The notes under the pieces: model-generated | Database searches by the model: none | What the model was told of the DNA's origin: nothing | What the model saw: the letters and a program-made list of their open reading frames with translations, nothing else | Shown here: in pieces, positions 5,736-8,605 of the stretch | Position numbering within the stretch: position 1 is the stretch's first letter | How the letters are laid out: each line of letters starts with the position of its first letter | Program-made: the position numbers and the translations under genes | NCBI GenBank assembly: GCA_035525785.1 | Contig: DATLDQ010000027.1 | Span: 1-8,605 of the forward strand | Length of the DNA stretch: 8,605 nucleotides | Reading direction: 5' to 3' | Source: CADEED01 sp035525785 | GTDB lineage: Bacteria; Pseudomonadota; Gammaproteobacteria; Steroidobacterales; Steroidobacteraceae

Positions 5736-7679
5736 ATGGCCGCGATCGAAACGAAACCCGTGGCCGCCAACGACGCGCACGTCACTCTCGACCAGTTCCT
5801 GGCGCAGCAGCGCGACATCGACCTGCTGCGTTTCATCACCTGCGGTTCGGTGGATGACGGCAAGAGCACGCTGATCGGCCGACTCCTTCACGACACCCGC
5901 CAGGTATTCGACGACCAGCTCTCCGCCGTCGCCAACGACAGCCGCCGCTGGGGCACCACGGGCGAAGTGCCCGACCTCGCGCTGCTCGTCGACGGTCTGC
6001 AGGCCGAGCGCGAGCAGGGCATCACCATCGACGTGGCGTACCGCTACTTCTCGACGCCGAAGCGCAAGTTCATCGTCGCCGACTGCCCGGGTCACGAGCA
6101 GTACACGCGCAACATGGCCACCGGCGCGTCCACGGCCGAAGCCGCCGTGGTGCTCGTGGACGCCGAGAAGGGCGTGCGCGTGCAGACGCGCCGCCACACG
6201 CACATCGTGGCGTTGCTGGGCGTGCAGAACATCGTCGTCGCGGTCAACAAGATGGACCGCATCGCCTACGACAAGGCCAAGTACGAAGCCATCGCGAGCG
6301 AAATCGTGCTGTACGCGCGCAAGCTCGGCGTCACGAACATCGAAGTCATCCCCGTGTCCGCGCTCGCCGGAGTCAACGTGGTGGCGCGCGGCACCAAGGA
6401 AACTCCGTGGTACACCGGCCGCACACTGCTCGAAGCCCTCGAAGGCATCGAAGCCGGCCGCCAGGATGCGCTCAAGGAGCTGCGTTTCCCGATCCAGCTG
6501 GTCAGCCGGCCGGATGCCAACTTCCGCGGCTATGCCGGCACCATCGCGAGCGGTGAGATCGCCGTGGGCGACGCCGTATTGGCGCTGCCCTCGCGCAAGA
6601 CCAGCAAGGTGCGTGAGATCACCACCGCCGATGGCCCGATCGAGAAGGCCGCCGCCGGGCAGGCCGTCACCGTCGTGCTCGAAGACGAGATCGACCTGTC
6701 GCGTGGTGACGTGCTCGTCCACCCCGATCAGCGCCCGACGCTGGCGCGCACGTTCGACGCGCACCTCATCTGGATGGGCGAGGCGCCGCTGCTGCCGGGC
6801 AAGCGCTATGAATTCAAGATCGGCTCGCGCTACGTGAAAGGCCTCGTCGATTCGATCCAGCATCGCATCGACGTCAACGACCTCACTACCCGCGAAGCCG
6901 AGGCGCTCGATCTCAACGGCCTCGCCCGCGTGCGCGTCGCGCTCGAGGAGCCGGTCGCCATCGACGACTACAAGGTGTCGCGCCAGACGGGCTCGTTCAT
7001 CATCGTCGACCTGCTGCACTTCGGCACCGTCGGCGCCGGCATGGTCATCGCGCCGACGCAGACCACGCGTTCCACCGACGTCGTGTGGCAGCCCACGCGC
7101 GTCACGGCGCGCATCCGCTCGAACCAGAAGAACCAGCGCCCCGCGGTGGTCTGGTTCACCGGCCTGTCGGGCTCCGGCAAATCGACCATCGCCAACGCGC
7201 TCGAGCAGGCATTGGTGCAGCGTGGTCATCATTCCTATCTATTGGACGGCGACAACGTCCGCCACGGCCTCAACAAGGACCTGGACTTCTCGGAAGCCGG
7301 GCGCAACGAGAACATCCGACGCATCGGCGAGGTGTCCGCGCTGTTCGTCGACGCCGGCCTCATCGTGATCACGGCGTTCATCTCGCCGTTCCGCGTCGAT
7401 CGCAACAAGATCCGTGAGCGCATCGGCGACAATTTCATCGAGATCTATCTCTCGACCTCGCTCGAGGAGTGCGAGCGCCGCGACCCGAAGGGCCTCTACC
7501 AGAAGGCGCGCGCCGGGCAGATCCGCGAGTTCACGGGCATCGACTCGCCCTATGAGCCGCCGATCAACCCGCAGATCAGCATCGACACTTCGAAGTCCGA
7601 CATCGGCGCGTCGGTCGACACCATCGTGAAGTACCTGGAGAACAAGGGCTTCCTGCATCAATCGGATCCTGGTCTATGA
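5736..7679 (+). CDS. cysNC: Bifunctional sulfate adenylyltransferase subunit 1 / APS kinase
   Basis: This 647-residue fusion carries out two steps. The N-terminal CysN part (about 1-450) is an EF-Tu-like GTPase whose GTP hydrolysis drives CysD. It shows the P-loop GSVDDGKST at 37-45, the G3 motif DCPGH at 116-120 and NKMD at 171-174, followed by translation-factor beta-barrel domains. The C-terminal CysC part (about 465-647) phosphorylates APS to PAPS. It has the P-loop GLSGSGKS at 476-483, the LDGDNVRHGLN block, and ISPFR with S550 at the place of the phosphorylated serine of E. coli CysC, then DPKGLYQKARAG and FTGIDSPYEPP. Both active sites look intact. E. coli encodes the two proteins separately; fusions are common in other proteobacteria. 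The ATG is two bases after cysD, with AGGG inside the end of cysD as the likely ribosome site. The stop overlaps the cysJ start. Confidence 0.97.
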   Translation: MAAIETKPVAANDAHVTLDQFLAQQRDIDLLRFITCGSVDDGKSTLIGRLLHDTRQVFDDQLSAVANDSRRWGTTGEVPDLALLVDGLQAEREQGITIDVAYRYFSTPKRKFIVADCPGHEQYTRNMATGASTAEAAVVLVDAEKGVRVQTRRHTHIVALLGVQNIVVAVNKMDRIAYDKAKYEAIASEIVLYARKLGVTNIEVIPVSALAGVNVVARGTKETPWYTGRTLLEALEGIEAGRQDALKELRFPIQLVSRPDANFRGYAGTIASGEIAVGDAVLALPSRKTSKVREITTADGPIEKAAAGQAVTVVLEDEIDLSRGDVLVHPDQRPTLARTFDAHLIWMGEAPLLPGKRYEFKIGSRYVKGLVDSIQHRIDVNDLTTREAEALDLNGLARVRVALEEPVAIDDYKVSRQTGSFIIVDLLHFGTVGAGMVIAPTQTTRSTDVVWQPTRVTARIRSNQKNQRPAVVWFTGLSGSGKSTIANALEQALVQRGHHSYLLDGDNVRHGLNKDLDFSEAGRNENIRRIGEVSALFVDAGLIVITAFISPFRVDRNKIRERIGDNFIEIYLSTSLEECERRDPKGLYQKARAGQIREFTGIDSPYEPPINPQISIDTSKSDIGASVDTIVKYLENKGFLHQSDPGL

Positions 7680-8605
7680 GCGGCAACAGCGGCGCAGTCA
7701 TTCTCACCGGCAATTTCCCGATCCCCGAGGATCGGCGCCCGCTGCTGCAGCAGCTGGTCACGGAGCTCAACCGCGAGCAGTTGATGTTCCTGTCCGGCTA
7801 CTTCGCCGGCGCCGCGGCCGCATCGCCGGCAGGCATCCCCGCGTACCAGGAGAACCTGCCGGGCACGCATGCGCGCGCGCAGCCCCAACTCGCGCCTGTG
7901 TCGGCCGGTGTCACGCCCATTTCGCCCGCGGTGGCACCGGCGGCCGCAACGACGCCGACGCTCACCATCATCTCGGCCTCGCACACCGGCAACGGCCGCA
8001 AGATTTCCGAGAAGCTGCTGTCCGCGGTGCAGGCGCTCGGCGTGCAGGCGCGCATGGTCAAGGCCAGCGACTACCAGCCGCGCGAGATCGCCAAAGAGAA
8101 GCTGCTGTACGTCGTGATCAGCACGCACGGCGATGGCGACCCGCCCGACGAAGCCCGCGGGCTGTACGAGTTCCTCGGCACCAAGCGCGCGCCGCAGCTG
8201 CCCGAGCTGCAGTACTCGGTGCTCGCGCTCGGTGACACCAGCTACCCCAAGTTCTGCGAAGCCGGCCGCATCATCGATGAGCGCCTGGCAAAGCTCGGCG
8301 CCCGGCGCCTGCTGCCGCGCGTCGACTGCGACGTGGATTTCGAGAAGCTGGCGCAGACCTGGGCGGATGACGCCCTCGCGCGAGTGCGGGAGCTCAAGGA
8401 CAAGTTCGCGCCCACGCCGGGCTTCATTGCATCGCCGTTCGCTGGGGGTGCCGCTCAAACTACCGCCCCGGCCGTCGCCGAGCTCACGCGCGCGCAGCCG
8501 GCCATCGCCGAGGTGCTGGCGAACCAGCGCATCGTCGGGCGCAAGGCCCTGCGCGAAGTGCGCCACGTCGAGCTGGCCATGCCCGGCCTCGGCAACCTCT
8601 ACAAG
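7676..8605 (+). CDS. cysJ: Sulfite reductase [NADPH] flavoprotein alpha subunit, N-terminal part (runs off right edge)
   Basis: CysJ takes electrons from NADPH through FAD and FMN and passes them to the sulfite reductase hemoprotein CysI, which makes sulfide. The 310 visible codons begin at an ATG overlapping the cysNC stop by four bases (ATGA), which implies translational coupling. Residues 1-45 resemble the E. coli CysJ N-terminus, including SGYFAG at 40-45. A proline/alanine-rich linker (about 60-94) leads to a flavodoxin domain (about 96-240) with FMN-binding loops SASHTGN at 100-106, STHGDGDPP at 149-157 and LGDTSY at 185-190. A second linker leads to the start of the FAD-binding domain (QRIVGRKALREVRHVEL). 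The FAD and NADPH domains, roughly half the usual length, lie beyond the window. Other diflavin reductases share these domains, but the N-terminal segment and the cys operon favour CysJ. Confidence 0.94.
   Translation, partial: MSGNSGAVILTGNFPIPEDRRPLLQQLVTELNREQLMFLSGYFAGAAAASPAGIPAYQENLPGTHARAQPQLAPVSAGVTPISPAVAPAAATTPTLTIISASHTGNGRKISEKLLSAVQALGVQARMVKASDYQPREIAKEKLLYVVISTHGDGDPPDEARGLYEFLGTKRAPQLPELQYSVLALGDTSYPKFCEAGRIIDERLAKLGARRLLPRVDCDVDFEKLAQTWADDALARVRELKDKFAPTPGFIASPFAGGAAQTTAPAVAELTRAQPAIAEVLANQRIVGRKALREVRHVELAMPGLGNLYK

Noticed and set aside
5730..7232. Long open frame on the - strand opposite cysNC (500 codons)
   Set aside because: Composition is typical of a shadow frame (runs of R, H, D, V, A), with no family motifs, and it is fully explained by the codon bias of cysNC.
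7658..8566. Open frame on the - strand opposite cysJ (302 codons)
   Set aside because: The + strand frame encodes clear flavodoxin motifs; the - strand product has none and is a shadow.

Overview
The window is high-GC bacterial DNA with every supportable gene on the + strand. Gene content, a CysN-CysC fusion and a CysJ of the enterobacterial type point to a gammaproteobacterium, perhaps near the Xanthomonadales/Nevskiales. That placement is an impression from protein similarity and base composition, not a phylogenetic test.

Layout: (1) bases 2-529 are the 3' part of a CysB-family LysR regulator cut by the left edge. (2) Bases 583-1290 encode a small NADP-binding, F420-oxidoreductase-like protein that unusually begins with a Sec-type signal peptide. 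(3) After a 190-base gap holding a perfect palindrome, bases 1481-4558 encode a 1025-residue secreted DNA/RNA non-specific endonuclease. It carries a duplicated lamin-tail-like plus Ig-like module, two PKD domains and a C-terminal helical FIMAH-like domain. (4) Bases 4559-4773 are rich in inverted repeats: REP-like hairpins, a strong bidirectional-looking terminator and a GTTAT-N6-ATAAC dyad that could be a CysB site. (5) Bases 4774-8605 are a tight sulfate-assimilation operon of cysD, cysNC and cysJ, with cysJ cut by the right edge.

The genes at the two ends belong together. CysD and CysNC activate sulfate to APS and then PAPS. CysJ is the flavoprotein that feeds electrons to sulfite reductase. 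CysB-type regulators normally activate these genes when cysteine is short. The secreted nuclease and the signal-peptide Rossmann protein lie between regulator and operon and have no obvious role in sulfur metabolism. I see no tRNA, rRNA, CRISPR array, transposase or prophage gene, and no convincing defence system. The most unusual items are the architecture of the nuclease, the exported-looking Rossmann protein and the repeat-dense intergenic regions.
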